Below are positions 45,252 through 53,529 of a stretch of DNA of 64,000 nucleotides, in pieces. The stretch lies in assembly GCA_965213575.1 (NCBI GenBank), contig CBDBZN010000006.1, positions 1 through 64,000 of the forward strand. Direction: 5' to 3'. The notes under the pieces are model-generated. The model saw nothing but the letters and a program-made list of their open reading frames with translations, made no database searches and had not been told where the DNA came from. A program made the position numbers and the translations under genes. Each line of letters starts with the position of its first letter. Positions within the stretch are counted from its first letter, which is position 1. This DNA comes from JAUHXS01 sp965213575 (GTDB lineage Bacteria; Bacteroidota; Bacteroidia; Chitinophagales; JAUHXS01).

Positions 45252-46889
45252 TTACTTGTATGTATTTTTCATATTCATTTCTACTTCCACTTCCCAATCT
45301 TCTCTTATTTCAATTTCTTCCGGGTAGTTAATAATTTTTTCCGGCTGCAATCTTTTTTTCCAATTACCGGTATCCCATTGTTTATTATCATTTTTATCAA
45401 TAATAACTTTTATACGATATAGCCCTGGAGAAAGATACTTGTAATTTAGCTGAGTTGATTTATGAAGAACAGCACTTTTTACAATTGCATTATTTTGAAT
45501 AAGTTGAAAATAATAATTAACCTTTGATAATGAATCCATCTTAAAAGAGATATTTAATGCTCCGTAATCTTCCTTTGCTTTTGTCTTTAAACGAAACACC
45601 AAAGAATCATTTTGTATGTTGAATATATCAGTGAATGTATTAGCGGGAATAGTAATCCAATATTCTTTTTCCTGCTTCCAATTATAATCAATTTTCAATT
45701 TTTTATTTAATGGCTCTACCAGCGATATTTTAGTTTTTATAGTATTGGCCACACTATCTTCTGAAACTTTTATTTTTTCTAAGTTTGCTCCTGCAATTGG
45801 ATGACTAAAAATTAAATCAACTGGTTGATAAAACGCTATATTATTAGAAGGTACTGATATTTGTAATGGCGAGGCTTCTTCAATACTCTTGTCTTTGGGT
45901 AAAGCTAGCATATCAACTGAAACAGTATCTATAATTTTAGAGGAATCGTAAATTAAGAATTCGAGTGATTCTTGATAATAGTCTGTCGTCCAATAAATAA
46001 TAGTGTCTTTGTGAATAGAGTATTCCATTTTTTCAATCACTCCTTTTTCTACTTGATCAAGTCTTTTAACATCATTATATGGAGAAGGTTTAGAAAAATT
46101 AAATATGACTTTTCCCGGATGAGGAGTAGTAGCCTCTAATAATTTTATTGGTTGGTCCGCCTCAAATAAATTGAGCACATAATAATTATTTGAGTCATTT
46201 TTAACCTCAATTAAGCTATCAATAAATGCAATACTTTCTCCGGGTTGATCATACGTAAGGCTATTATTCTGATCTAATAAAGCATATAATCGGTAATATC
46301 CTGCTGCTAAATTTTCTAATTGATAGTTGCCGTTGCCATCAGTGATGGTGTAATAATAAGGCTTGTTAGTAGTAAAAGCAGTATCACTCTGATCCTTATA
46401 AAGTGCTACTACAACTTCTTTTACAGTTTCATTGTTCTCCGCCTTAATAACTTGCCCTTTAATAAAAAGTGAATCGAGGTAAGCCCCGGTAGAAAAAACA
46501 TAATTGTATTGGCGCAAAACATTACCTTCAGTATTGTCTTTTATACCTTTTGAGAGATTAATTGTATAAGTGGTATTATCTGCTAAAGTACAAGCGGAGA
46601 GGTCTATTTCTAAGCTTCTCCCTTTGATTTTATAGGTAGGCTGGCAATCTAAAAAAGGAGAAATGATAACATTGTTTTGAATATTATTTAAAACAATATA
46701 TTCATCAAATTTTATGAGAATTGTTTTACCGGCAAAGTTTACAGATTTATTAGGCGGATAAGTATCTAACACGTTAGGAGGAGTAATATCTTTATCTCCC
46801 CCTGTAGGTTTTACCACATTCGCGCAATTTGAAAGCAGAAAGTAGAGTGATAATACGCAAGTGATCTTAACTAAGCATTTAAAATTCAA
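45252..46889 (-). CDS. Lipoprotein with Ig-like (SbsA-type) domains
   Basis: 545 residues. Lipoprotein signal with Cys22 (FLLSNC). The mature start CANVVKPTGGDKDITPPNVLDTYPPNKSVNF is the standard opening of a Bacteroidota family whose first domain is Ig-like (Big_5/SbsA). Next comes a beta-sandwich with IKGQVIKAENNETVKEVVVALY, where the repeat YYTITDGNGNYQLENLAAGYYRLYAL resembles a carboxypeptidase-regulatory-like fold. The end KVIIDKNDNKQWDTGNW resembles a calcium-binding DxNxDxxxD-type loop. Start is TTG at 46889. It follows mnmG after 15 bp. Function unknown. Confidence 0.82.
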   Translation of the reverse strand: MNFKCLVKITCVLSLYFLLSNCANVVKPTGGDKDITPPNVLDTYPPNKSVNFAGKTILIKFDEYIVLNNIQNNVIISPFLDCQPTYKIKGRSLEIDLSACTLADNTTYTINLSKGIKDNTEGNVLRQYNYVFSTGAYLDSLFIKGQVIKAENNETVKEVVVALYKDQSDTAFTTNKPYYYTITDGNGNYQLENLAAGYYRLYALLDQNNSLTYDQPGESIAFIDSLIEVKNDSNNYYVLNLFEADQPIKLLEATTPHPGKVIFNFSKPSPYNDVKRLDQVEKGVIEKMEYSIHKDTIIYWTTDYYQESLEFLIYDSSKIIDTVSVDMLALPKDKSIEEASPLQISVPSNNIAFYQPVDLIFSHPIAGANLEKIKVSEDSVANTIKTKISLVEPLNKKLKIDYNWKQEKEYWITIPANTFTDIFNIQNDSLVFRLKTKAKEDYGALNISFKMDSLSKVNYYFQLIQNNAIVKSAVLHKSTQLNYKYLSPGLYRIKVIIDKNDNKQWDTGNWKKRLQPEKIINYPEEIEIREDWEVEVEMNMKNTYK

Positions 46890-46904
46890 AATTCAAAACT
46901 TTAA

Positions 46905-48764
46905 TTATCTTCCCATATGCACCATAAGTATAGAAATATCAGCCGGGCTCACTCCACTGATCCTGCTTGCTTGCCCAATGGTACGAGGTTTTACTAGTGT
47001 TAATTTTTCTGATGCTTCTGAAGAAAGTGCCTGAATAGACTTATAATCAAAATTTGTTTTTATTTTCAAAGATTCCAATCGTTGCATTTTTTCTACCAAT
47101 TCCCTTTCTTTTGCTACATAACCTGAATACTTTAATTCTATTTCGGCAGCTTCCAGCACTTCTTTATCATATTGAGCACAGAAATTTTCTATTTGATCAA
47201 TATTTTGAAGGTCTTTTATTCCTACTTGAGGGCGGGCAATTATATTTTTAAGCTTAATCTGTTGAGTGATCGGATTAGTACTTAAACTTTCTAAAGTAGG
47301 ATTTACCTGTTCCGGAGCAATACTTGTATTATTTATAAAAGAAAGAACTTCTTTAATTTTATGCTTTTTATCTTTTACTGCTTCAAGCCTTTCATTACTT
47401 GCTAACCCAATTTTATTTCCAAGTGGAGTTAATCGCTGATCAGCATTATCTTGTCGGAGCAAAATTCTGAATTCTGCTCTTGAAGTAAACATGCGATAAG
47501 GTTCATCCGTGCCTTTGTTGATCAAATCATCTATCAAGACCCCAATATATGCTTGAGAACGATCTAAAACAACAGGCTCCTCTTCTTTTATTTTTCTAAC
47601 TGCATTAATGCCTGCCATCAATCCCTGACAAGCAGCCTCTTCATACCCGGTGGTTCCGTTTATTTGTCCGGCAAAATATAAGTTCTTAATTATCCTCGTT
47701 TCTAGCGTCATTTCTAGTTGAGTAGGAGGAAAGTAATCATACTCGATAGCATATCCCGGCCTGAACATTTTTACATTTTCAAATCCTGGTATGTTCTTCA
47801 TTGCCTTATATTGCACCTCTTCCGGCAGGGAAGTTGAAAACCCATTGACATATATTTCTACCGTATCCCATCCTTCCGGCTCAATAAAAAGTTGATGCCT
47901 GTCTCTTTCAGCAAAGCGATTGATTTTGTCTTCTATAGAAGGACAATAGCGTGGCCCCAGGCCTTTGATGCTACCATTAAACATGGGCGATTTATCAAAT
48001 CCCTCTTTTAATAGATCATGCACTTCAGTATTGGTGTATGAAATATAGCAGCTGCGTTGTTTATTTAAAGCTTTGGAAGGTAAATATGAAAACTTAACAG
48101 GATCTTCATCCCCTTTTTGTTCCTCCATTATATCATAATTAAGCGACCGGCCATCAACTCTCGGTGGTGTTCCGGTTTTCATTCGCCCACTTTTAAACCC
48201 TAAATCCACCAGTTGTTCCGTGATACCGGTTGAAGCTTTTTCTCCTGCTCTTCCCCCACCAAACTGTTTGTCACCAATATGAATCAGGCCATTTAAAAAA
48301 GTGCCGTTAGTAAGTACCACGGCTTTTGCTTTGATTTCTATTCCCATAGAGGTTTTAATGCCTATTACCCTGGCATCTTTAATGATTAATTCTCGAACCA
48401 TTTCTTGCCAAAAGTCAACATTGGGTGTCTGTTCTAACATCATTCTCCATTTATGAGCAAAAACCATTCGATCATTTTGGGTACGCGGACTCCACATAGC
48501 AGGGCCTTTAGAGCGGTTTAGCAATCGATATTGTATAGCACTTGCATCACTCACAATACCTGAATAACCACCTAAGGCATCTATTTCTCTTATTATCTGC
48601 CCTTTTGCTACACCTCCCATAGCGGGATTACAAGACATTTGAGCGATAGTTTGCATATTCATTGTAACTAACAATACGGAAGCACCCATATTGGCTGCAG
48701 CTGCTGCTGCTTCACAACCGGCATGGCCTGCTCCTACTATTATCACATCATATTGCTTAAACAT
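46905..48764 (-). CDS. mnmG: tRNA uridine-5-carboxymethylaminomethyl modification enzyme MnmG (GidA)
   Basis: 619-residue FAD-dependent enzyme which, with MnmE, modifies U34 of certain tRNAs. The FAD site VGAGHAGCEAAAAAA is at 11-25. CNPAMGGVAKGQIIREIDALGG (about 45-66), TGTFLNGLIHIG (about 153-164), GRMKTGTPPRVDGR (about 193-206), CPSIEDKINRF and the C-terminal RTIGQASRISGVSPADISIL block are all typical. In many bacteria gidA lies near the replication origin; here palindromes of the parS type lie just upstream. Divergent from the OmpA gene. Confidence 0.97.
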   Translation of the reverse strand: MFKQYDVIIVGAGHAGCEAAAAAANMGASVLLVTMNMQTIAQMSCNPAMGGVAKGQIIREIDALGGYSGIVSDASAIQYRLLNRSKGPAMWSPRTQNDRMVFAHKWRMMLEQTPNVDFWQEMVRELIIKDARVIGIKTSMGIEIKAKAVVLTNGTFLNGLIHIGDKQFGGGRAGEKASTGITEQLVDLGFKSGRMKTGTPPRVDGRSLNYDIMEEQKGDEDPVKFSYLPSKALNKQRSCYISYTNTEVHDLLKEGFDKSPMFNGSIKGLGPRYCPSIEDKINRFAERDRHQLFIEPEGWDTVEIYVNGFSTSLPEEVQYKAMKNIPGFENVKMFRPGYAIEYDYFPPTQLEMTLETRIIKNLYFAGQINGTTGYEEAACQGLMAGINAVRKIKEEEPVVLDRSQAYIGVLIDDLINKGTDEPYRMFTSRAEFRILLRQDNADQRLTPLGNKIGLASNERLEAVKDKKHKIKEVLSFINNTSIAPEQVNPTLESLSTNPITQQIKLKNIIARPQVGIKDLQNIDQIENFCAQYDKEVLEAAEIELKYSGYVAKERELVEKMQRLESLKIKTNFDYKSIQALSSEASEKLTLVKPRTIGQASRISGVSPADISILMVHMGR

Positions 48765-48805
48765 GCTGCAAAGATACGAATTTGCATATTATTATCTATA
48801 AACCG

Positions 48806-48821
48806 CGTTCCACGTGGAACA
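48806..48821. promoter_or_regulatory. parS-like ParB-binding site 1
   Basis: CGTTCCACGTGGAACA contains a perfect 14-bp palindrome (48807-48820). It differs from the bacterial parS consensus TGTTnCACGTGnAACA only at its first base. It lies in the mnmG/ompA divergent gap. Confidence 0.75.
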
Positions 48822-48842
48822 CAATATTTAAAGAGAATTTTT

Positions 48843-48850
48843 TATATTTG
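48843..48850 (+). promoter_or_regulatory. Predicted -7 element of the ompA-like gene
   Basis: TATATTTG matches TAnnTTTG and lies 16 bp before the chosen ATG at 48867. No good -33 TTTG was found; the parS-like site occupies the space just upstream. Confidence 0.4.
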
Positions 48851-48866
48851 GTATAAAGCCAGATTT

Positions 48867-49976
48867 ATGAAAATGTTAGTAACCGTATTGATTACATGTG
48901 TATTATTTATCGGCAATTCTGCAGCTTTTGATCAATTACTTGAGGATAGTATTGCTTATCAGCCTAAGGGATGGCACTCTAGTTTGAAAGATACCATACA
49001 TTACTACTTAGAAAGTACAAATAATGTTTACAACGAGAGTGTTTTTGGCTATAAGCAGCCCAGATCCGGACAGGCATATGCAGGTTTTACGGTAAATAGA
49101 ACGGGATCAGATAAACCTGAGTATCTTATTAAAGAATTAAATAATCCCTTAGTGAGCGGTACCGAATACATGCTGACTTTTTATGTGTCATTGTCGCAAT
49201 ACTCTACCCATGGAACAAATAATATTGGTGCCTATGTGGGAGAAGATTTAATAGAGGGTGAAGTGAATAATTATTTAAATTACTTCCCTCAAGTTTACAG
49301 CATGGATCAAAAAAGCTTAACAAATTCTACATCATGGACAAAGGTCAGTAACACTTTTATTGCAAAAGGCGGAGAAAAGTATGTCATTGTGGGATCATTT
49401 AGTTCAGCCATGAAAAATAATATCGAAGCCTCATCTTTAAGCAATAGTTTAATTCATTATTTTATTGATAATGTTTCATTGAAAGAATTAGGAGAAGAAA
49501 ACAACCTTATTGAGAATGGAAGTTTTGAAGAATATGAAGCTTTTAATAATAAAAATATACCAGAAGTTGATACCTTTCAAGACATAGCTTTTGTTAAACT
49601 GGAAGAAGTAGATATAGCTAGTATGGAACTCGGGCAGAAGATCGTTTTACACAATATACTATTTGAAACCGGCAAATCAATCCTGCTTCCTAAGTCTTAT
49701 AATGAACTGAATTTTCTAGTGTATATATTAAACTTACATGAAAATATGCATATTAAAATAACTGGCCATACAGATAATGTAGGACGAGAAAACTTTAATA
49801 AACAACTTTCTGAAGAACGAGCTCAAACTGTTATAGATTATCTTTTAACTCAAAATGTTGATATAGATCGCCTCGACTCTGAAGGCCATGGCAGCCGAGA
49901 ACCTGTAAGGACTAATTTAACAGAAGAAGGTAGGAGGTTGAATAGAAGAGTTGAATTTACTATTGTTAAATTCTAG
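48867..49976 (+). CDS. OmpA-family protein with N-terminal carbohydrate-binding-like domain
   Basis: 369 residues from the ATG at 48867, which places a signal peptide first (MKMLVTVLITCVLFIGNSAA); the frame extends upstream through the parS-like site, but that extension is not credible. Residues about 40-210 read as a jelly-roll domain of the type seen in carbohydrate-binding modules (GWHSSLKDTIHYYL; GTEYMLTFYVSLSQYS; NLIENGSFEEY). The C-terminal OmpA domain (about 262-369) has LFETGKSILLPKSYNELN, ITGHTDNVGRENFN and LNRRVEF, which bind peptidoglycan. Probably anchors outer membrane to the wall. Confidence 0.88.
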   Translation: MKMLVTVLITCVLFIGNSAAFDQLLEDSIAYQPKGWHSSLKDTIHYYLESTNNVYNESVFGYKQPRSGQAYAGFTVNRTGSDKPEYLIKELNNPLVSGTEYMLTFYVSLSQYSTHGTNNIGAYVGEDLIEGEVNNYLNYFPQVYSMDQKSLTNSTSWTKVSNTFIAKGGEKYVIVGSFSSAMKNNIEASSLSNSLIHYFIDNVSLKELGEENNLIENGSFEEYEAFNNKNIPEVDTFQDIAFVKLEEVDIASMELGQKIVLHNILFETGKSILLPKSYNELNFLVYILNLHENMHIKITGHTDNVGRENFNKQLSEERAQTVIDYLLTQNVDIDRLDSEGHGSREPVRTNLTEEGRRLNRRVEFTIVKF

Positions 49977-49992
49977 AATTATATGGCGCTGA

Positions 49993-50642
49993 ATGTTTCA
50001 CGTGGAACATGAAATTATTAATTTACTAAGACTTTTTTATAAAAACACGCCTTCGCTACCCGGTGAGCTTGCTCATAAGAAATTGTCCCCTACCGTAGTA
50101 ATAAAACAATACATGATTCTACCTGGAAAAAAAGTGGAGTTTTGTTACTTCTATATTCTGTAAAGAATCAACTTCATTTTGCACTCACAGAAAGGAATAT
50201 CTATAAAGGTGTTCATAGCGGGCAAATAAGTTTACCCGGTGGCCGTATGGAAAAAGAAGATATCGATTTACAAGCTACTGCCTTAAGAGAGACATATGAA
50301 GAAATAGGAATAATACCTGCAAGCGTAGAGGTACTGGGTAATTTATCTACTATTTATATTCCACCTAGTAAATCTATAGTATATCCGTATATAGGGTATT
50401 TGCCTGCTAGTCCTCTCTACAAAATAGATAGTCGTGAAGTCAATAAAATCATTGAGTTTCCCTTTGATGCTTTTAAGGAGATAACTTATAAAAATAAGCC
50501 CATGAAGATGAGCACCGGAGTAATCATAAAAGATGTTCCTTACTTTGATATATTAGGATATACTGTTTGGGGTGCGACAGCAATGATCCTGAATGAATTT
50601 AAACATATTATGGAAAAGATGAAAGCTGAAGTAAGTTACTAG
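49993..50642 (+). pseudogene. Nudix hydrolase, NudL/CoA pyrophosphatase-like, split by a frameshift
   Basis: Two frames together form a normal protein of about 217 residues. The first runs from the ATG at 49993 (MFHVEHEIINLL, then TPSLPGELAHKKLSP, the usual NudL opening) and breaks after PGKK at an A7 run, 50127-50133. The second frame continues as SGVLLLYSVKN with the CoA pyrophosphatase block HSGQISLPGGRMEKED and the Nudix box ALRETYEEIGI. Adding one A joins them in frame. CoA pyrophosphatases cleave CoA to ADP and phosphopantetheine. An internal TTG (50142) could only give a truncated product. Error, mutation or slippage are all possible. Confidence 0.8.
49994..50009. promoter_or_regulatory. 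parS-like ParB-binding site 2, overlapping the Nudix start codon
   Basis: TGTTTCACGTGGAACA fits the consensus TGTTnCACGTGnAACA over all 16 bases (arms differ at one symmetric position). The second base of the Nudix ATG begins the site, so the site is translated as MFHVEH. Confidence 0.82.
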
Positions 50643-50700
50643 CATTTAGCAATCAAGTTTGACTTAAAACTTTGACTTGTAAAATTTGCAAATCGTAAGA

Positions 50701-52110
50701 TCAAAAATCTAACTTAATTTTTACTTCTCCTACCATATTCTCCGGCACTACCCATTTATCATAATCTTCTTCTGAGAGATAGCCTAATGACAAAGCTGCT
50801 TCTTTAAGCGTTGTATCTTCTTTGTGAGCTTTTTTAGCTATTTCAGATGCTTTATCATAACCAATATGAGGATTTAGTGCCGTTACAAGCATCAAAGAAC
50901 TATTAACCTTATTTTGGATTTCCTTTTTATTAGGCTCAATACCTACTGCACAATTATCATTAAACGATACACAAGCATCGCCGATCAATCGAGCTGAATT
51001 AAGCAAATTGTAAGCCATCATCGGTTTGAACACATTTAATTCAAAGTGCCCTGAAAGTCCACCTATATTAATAGCCACATCATTTCCCATGATTTGTGCA
51101 CAAACCATTGTTAAAGCCTCACATTGAGTAGGATTGACTTTGCCGGGCATAATAGAAGATCCCGGTTCATTAGCAGGAATTAAAATTTCTCCTATTCCAC
51201 TTCGAGGCCCGGAAGCTAACATTCTAATATCATTACCAATCTTCATTAAACTAGCCGCTACTGTTTTTAAAGCACCGGACATTTCTACTATTGCATCATG
51301 AGCTGCTAACGCTTCAAACTTATTTTCTGCAGTTTTAAAAGGAAGATCAGTTAAGTCTGCAATATGTTCAGCTACTTTCTCGGAATATCCGTCTGGTGTA
51401 TTAATACCTGTCCCAACTGCTGTGCCGCCTAGGGCTAATTCCGATAAATGATCCAATGCGTTATTAATCGCTTTTAAACCATGAGTTAATTGCGATACGT
51501 AACCGGACAATTCCTGACCTAATGTCAACGGAGTAGCATCCATAAAATGAGTGCGGCCAATTTTAACCACAGACATATATTCTTTCGACTTTTTAGCTAA
51601 TGTATCTCTTAATTTTTCAATTCCCGGGATAGTATTTTCAATGATCAATTTATAGCAAGCAATATGCATTGCTGTAGGAAACGTATCATTGGAAGATTGT
51701 GACTTATTGACGTCATCATTAGGATGGAGGATTTTTTTATTGTCCGTTAGCTTACCACCATTTATAACATGGCCTCTATTTGCAACCACTTCATTAACGT
51801 TCATATTGCTTTGCGTGCCGGAGCCAGTTTGCCATACTACTAAAGGAAATTGATCGGATAGCTTTCCTGCTATAATCTCTTCACATGCTTGAGCAATTAA
51901 CTGACTTTTTTCTTTTTCTAACACGCCACATTCAGTATTTGTTAAAGCTGCTGCTTTTTTAAGCACACCGAAAGCATGAATAATTTCAGTAGGCATTTTT
52001 TGATTGCCTATTTTAAAATTTTCTAATGACCGCTGCGTTTGAGCCGCCCAATACTTTTCTTTAGGAACTTTAACTTCTCCTAAACTGTCTTTTTCTATTC
52101 TATATTCCAT
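50701..52110 (-). CDS. fumC: Class II fumarate hydratase
   Basis: 469 residues, iron-independent fumarase of the TCA cycle (fumarate to L-malate). The superfamily signature GSSIMPGKVNPTQCE is near residues 315-329; GSGTQSNMNVNEV is near 110 and GRTHFMDATPLTLGQE near 186, all as in FumC. Length is normal for the homotetrameric enzyme. The ATG follows a parS-like site 12 bp upstream. Follows the enoyl-CoA hydratase gene on the same strand after a 51-bp gap, so both might be cotranscribed. Confidence 0.96.
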   Translation of the reverse strand: MEYRIEKDSLGEVKVPKEKYWAAQTQRSLENFKIGNQKMPTEIIHAFGVLKKAAALTNTECGVLEKEKSQLIAQACEEIIAGKLSDQFPLVVWQTGSGTQSNMNVNEVVANRGHVINGGKLTDNKKILHPNDDVNKSQSSNDTFPTAMHIACYKLIIENTIPGIEKLRDTLAKKSKEYMSVVKIGRTHFMDATPLTLGQELSGYVSQLTHGLKAINNALDHLSELALGGTAVGTGINTPDGYSEKVAEHIADLTDLPFKTAENKFEALAAHDAIVEMSGALKTVAASLMKIGNDIRMLASGPRSGIGEILIPANEPGSSIMPGKVNPTQCEALTMVCAQIMGNDVAINIGGLSGHFELNVFKPMMAYNLLNSARLIGDACVSFNDNCAVGIEPNKKEIQNKVNSSLMLVTALNPHIGYDKASEIAKKAHKEDTTLKEAALSLGYLSEEDYDKWVVPENMVGEVKIKLDF

Positions 52111-52121
52111 AATGCTATTTA

Positions 52122-52137
52122 TGTTCCACGTGGAACT
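52122..52137. promoter_or_regulatory. parS-like ParB-binding site 3
   Basis: TGTTCCACGTGGAACT differs from the consensus only in its last base and holds the perfect 14-bp palindrome GTTCCACGTGGAAC. It lies between fumC and the enoyl-CoA hydratase gene, 3.3 kb from site 1. Confidence 0.75.
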
Positions 52138-52161
52138 TGTATGATTTAATCAGGCTTGATA

Positions 52162-52932
52162 TCAATAAACAAACTCCGGTTTTCTCTTTTCTAAAAAAGC
52201 AGTAGTACCTTCTTTAAAGTCTTGTGTGTTAAAACAATTGCCGAATTCTTTAATTTCCATATCGTACCCACCTTCTTTATAGGTAGAATTTATACATGAA
52301 ATAGTTTTAGTAATAGCTGAAGGAGATTTTTTAAATATTTTTTGTAAAATTTCTTCTGCTTTTGGCAATAAATTATTTGCTTCCGTCACATGATTCACTA
52401 ACCCTATATTTAAAGCATCATTTGCATTTACTATATCTCCTGTCATAATAAGTTCCATAGCTCTACCTTTGCCGACAAGCATTGTTAACCGTTGTGTGCC
52501 ACCGTAACCGGGTATAATACCCAGACCAACTTCCGGTTGGCCAAATTTAGCTTTTTCAGAAGCTACTCTTATATGGCATGCCATGGCTAACTCACAACCT
52601 CCTCCTAATGCAAAGCCATTTACTGCTGCAATTACCGGTTTAGAACAGTTTTCTATCTTATTGAAAGCATCGTGACCTTTTTGAGACATTTTAGTACCTT
52701 CTTCGGTGCTAAAATCAGCAAATTCTGCGATGTCTGCACCAGCTACAAAGGATTTATCTCCTGCTCCGGTTATAATGATGCCTCTTATATCATTATTATC
52801 TTCAACTTCATCAAAAATTTTACTTAGTTCACTAATGGTTTCAATATTTAACGCATTCATTACCTCCGGGCGGTTGATTTGAATCGTTAAAATATTATCT
52901 GCTAATTCAGTAGTTAGATTGTTGTATGGCAT
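52162..52932 (-). CDS. Enoyl-CoA hydratase/isomerase (crotonase) family protein
   Basis: 256 residues of the crotonase fold. Oxyanion-hole segments are VAGADIAEFADF (about 62-73) and NGFALGGGCELAMACH (about 105-120), and GLGIIPGYGGTQRL (about 141-154) carries the usual catalytic-loop pattern. Members hydrate trans-2-enoyl-CoA in fatty-acid degradation; substrate length is not predictable. It starts 2 bp after the stop of the upstream B12-domain gene, which suggests a shared acyl-CoA/propionate-related task. Confidence 0.9.
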   Translation of the reverse strand: MPYNNLTTELADNILTIQINRPEVMNALNIETISELSKIFDEVEDNNDIRGIIITGAGDKSFVAGADIAEFADFSTEEGTKMSQKGHDAFNKIENCSKPVIAAVNGFALGGGCELAMACHIRVASEKAKFGQPEVGLGIIPGYGGTQRLTMLVGKGRAMELIMTGDIVNANDALNIGLVNHVTEANNLLPKAEEILQKIFKKSPSAITKTISCINSTYKEGGYDMEIKEFGNCFNTQDFKEGTTAFLEKRKPEFVY

Positions 52933-52934
52933 AT

Positions 52935-53342
52935 TTAATAAGTTCTATTTTCTTTTACCCACGATTGAATATATTGGGCAATTTCTTTTGTATGAGTCCC
53001 GGGAGGAAATAATTCTCCCACTCCCATTCTTCTTAATTTCTGCATATCATCTTCAGGTATGATTCCTCCACCTGTCAAAAGTATATCGGTTACCTCTTTT
53101 TGCTTCATCAATTCAATCAGCTTAGGAAAAACTGTCATGTGTGCACCTGAAAGAATACTTACTCCTATAGCATCAACATCTTCTTGCAGTGCAGTATTAA
53201 TGACTTTTTCAGCTGTTTGCCGAAGGCCTGTATAAATGACTTCCATGCCTGCATCTTTTAAAGCAGATGCAATCACTTTCGCTCCACGATCATGTCCATC
53301 TAAACCTATTTTAGCAACTAAAACCCTGATAGGCCTATTCAT
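52935..53342 (-). CDS. Stand-alone cobalamin-binding domain protein (methylmalonyl-CoA mutase C-terminal type)
   Basis: 135 residues forming just the B12-binding Rossmann domain of methylmalonyl-CoA mutase. DGHDRG at residues 15-20 contains the lower-ligand histidine (His17). ISILSGAHM (about 81-89) and LTGGGIIPEDDM (about 109-120) are the other cofactor-contact loops. The catalytic barrel subunit is not in the window. Such a stand-alone domain may pair with a separate mutase chain or act as a carrier or regulator. Overlaps the 64-residue gene upstream by 8 bp; meaB is at 34.5 kb. Confidence 0.88.
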   Translation of the reverse strand: MNRPIRVLVAKIGLDGHDRGAKVIASALKDAGMEVIYTGLRQTAEKVINTALQEDVDAIGVSILSGAHMTVFPKLIELMKQKEVTDILLTGGGIIPEDDMQKLRRMGVGELFPPGTHTKEIAQYIQSWVKENRTY

Positions 53343-53529
53343 CTGTACTTTTCCTTTTTATCTCATCTAAGTCTTTAAATTTTTTGTCATCCACATTTTC
53401 ATCTAAAAACTCATTTAGTTTATTAAGGTCAAAATCTGTTTCTATCTCACCAAATTCATTGATCTTAATATCAAGGCCTTTTAAGTCAGGGTGTACTTCG
53501 GGCTTTTCGTTTTTTTTCTTTTTAGGCAT
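53335..53529 (-). CDS. Small charged hypothetical protein
   Basis: 64 residues, strongly charged, with a lysine-rich head (MPKKKKNEKPEV) and an acidic middle (INEFGEIETDFDLNKLNEFLDENVDD). No known family is recognised. It overlaps gltX by 8 bp upstream and the B12-domain gene by 8 bp downstream, so it is clearly embedded in an operon and likely translated. The pattern HPDLKGLDIKINEFGEI suggests a conserved small protein of the phylum. Function unknown. Confidence 0.7.
   Translation of the reverse strand: MPKKKKNEKPEVHPDLKGLDIKINEFGEIETDFDLNKLNEFLDENVDDKKFKDLDEIKRKSTDE

Noticed and set aside
48723..48866. Extended N-terminus of the OmpA-like protein through the parS-like site
   Set aside because: It would overlap mnmG and precede a good signal peptide starting at 48867.
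48765..52161. Replication origin within the parS region
   Set aside because: No cluster of DnaA boxes (TTATCCACA type), no dnaA and no AT-rich unwinding array was seen; the parS-type sites suggest only that an origin may be near.
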